Source: an uncultured Clostridium sp. (lineage in GTDB: Bacteria; Bacillota; Clostridia; TANB77; CAG-508). From it: DNA of 6,212 nucleotides. The translations under genes were made by a program, and so were the position numbers. The notes below the pieces were generated by a model. It did no database searches. It saw nothing but the letters and a program-made list of their open reading frames with translations, and had not been told where the DNA came from. The stretch covers positions 1-6,212 of the forward strand of contig CAOJXM010000068.1 of assembly GCA_948465625.1 (NCBI GenBank), given 5' to 3'. This document shows, piece by piece, positions 6,053-6,212 of this stretch; position 1 is the stretch's first letter; every line of letters starts with the position of its first letter.

Positions 6053-6212
6053 ATGAAGAAAAAAATAACCAAGGAAAATGTATTATGTGTATTTTTGGTA
6101 ATATGTCCAATTTTAGATATCGCTAGTTTCTGGTTTAGAAATGTTTTTCATACTAGCATATCGATTTCTACTGTTATTAGACCAATGATACCAATTGCCA
6201 TGATACTTTATC
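6053..6212 (+). CDS. Start of a membrane protein, probably O-antigen polymerase/ligase-like, cut by the window edge
   Basis: Only 53 codons are present. ATG 6053 has GGAG (6042-6045) 7 bases upstream and lies 12 bp after the preceding stop, so it continues the operon. A short basic N-terminus (MKKKITKEN) leads into a hydrophobic helix containing CPILDIASFWF, then a hydrophilic turn and VIRPMIPIAMILY beginning a second helix. The 'P-I-L-D ... F-R-N ... R-P' arrangement recalls the start of clostridial O-antigen ligase/polymerase family (Wzy/WaaL-like) proteins, which polymerise or transfer lipid-linked glycan outside the membrane. The gene order after glycosyltransferases fits. Other polytopic proteins, such as a flippase, cannot be excluded from so short a piece. 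Confidence 0.6.
   Translation, partial: MKKKITKENVLCVFLVICPILDIASFWFRNVFHTSISISTVIRPMIPIAMILY

Overview
The window is low-GC bacterial DNA, most consistent with a Firmicute, probably an AT-rich member of the Clostridia. Signs of this are the strong purine-rich Shine-Dalgarno sites, TTG/TATAAT-type promoters with extended -10 TG, and Firmicute-type protein families (a YlmH-like S4 protein, a polyprenol kinase-like membrane protein and clustered surface-glycan glycosyltransferases). All genes seen lie on the + strand. No tRNA, rRNA, CRISPR array or insertion sequence was seen.

Region 1 (2-622) is the 3' half of an enolase gene, with all catalytic-domain signatures in the visible part. Region 2 (about 654-1440) is a self-contained unit: a near-consensus promoter, a strong ribosome binding site, a 175-codon gene for an unrecognised four-helix membrane protein, and a good intrinsic terminator. 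This unit is clearly richer in GC than its surroundings: by hand count 105/240 over 781-1020, against 55/240 over 3001-3240 and 40/120 in enolase. The gene ends at an amber codon, but the same frame stays open for 35 more codons, to a TAA just before the terminator. It may be an acquired gene, possibly with a nonsense mutation near its 3' end.

Region 3 (about 1440-6212 and beyond the right edge) looks like one operon. It has an extended -10 promoter overlapped by a near-palindrome, then six genes separated by only 5-16 bp: a CTP-dependent polyprenol/diacylglycerol kinase-family membrane protein, a YlmH-like S4 RNA-binding protein, a GT-B (family 4) glycosyltransferase, two GT-A (family 2) glycosyltransferases, and the start of a membrane protein resembling O-antigen polymerase/ligase (Wzy/WaaL-like) proteins.

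The operon as a whole suggests synthesis of a cell-surface polysaccharide or glycolipid on a polyprenyl carrier. The kinase-like protein could supply or recycle phosphorylated lipid carrier, the three glycosyltransferases would extend the glycan, and the last protein would polymerise or transfer it. The S4 protein is the odd member: its relatives act on the ribosome, in ribosome-associated quality control, not in glycan synthesis. The roles and the linkage are inferred from families and gene order. Nothing here shows sugar specificity.
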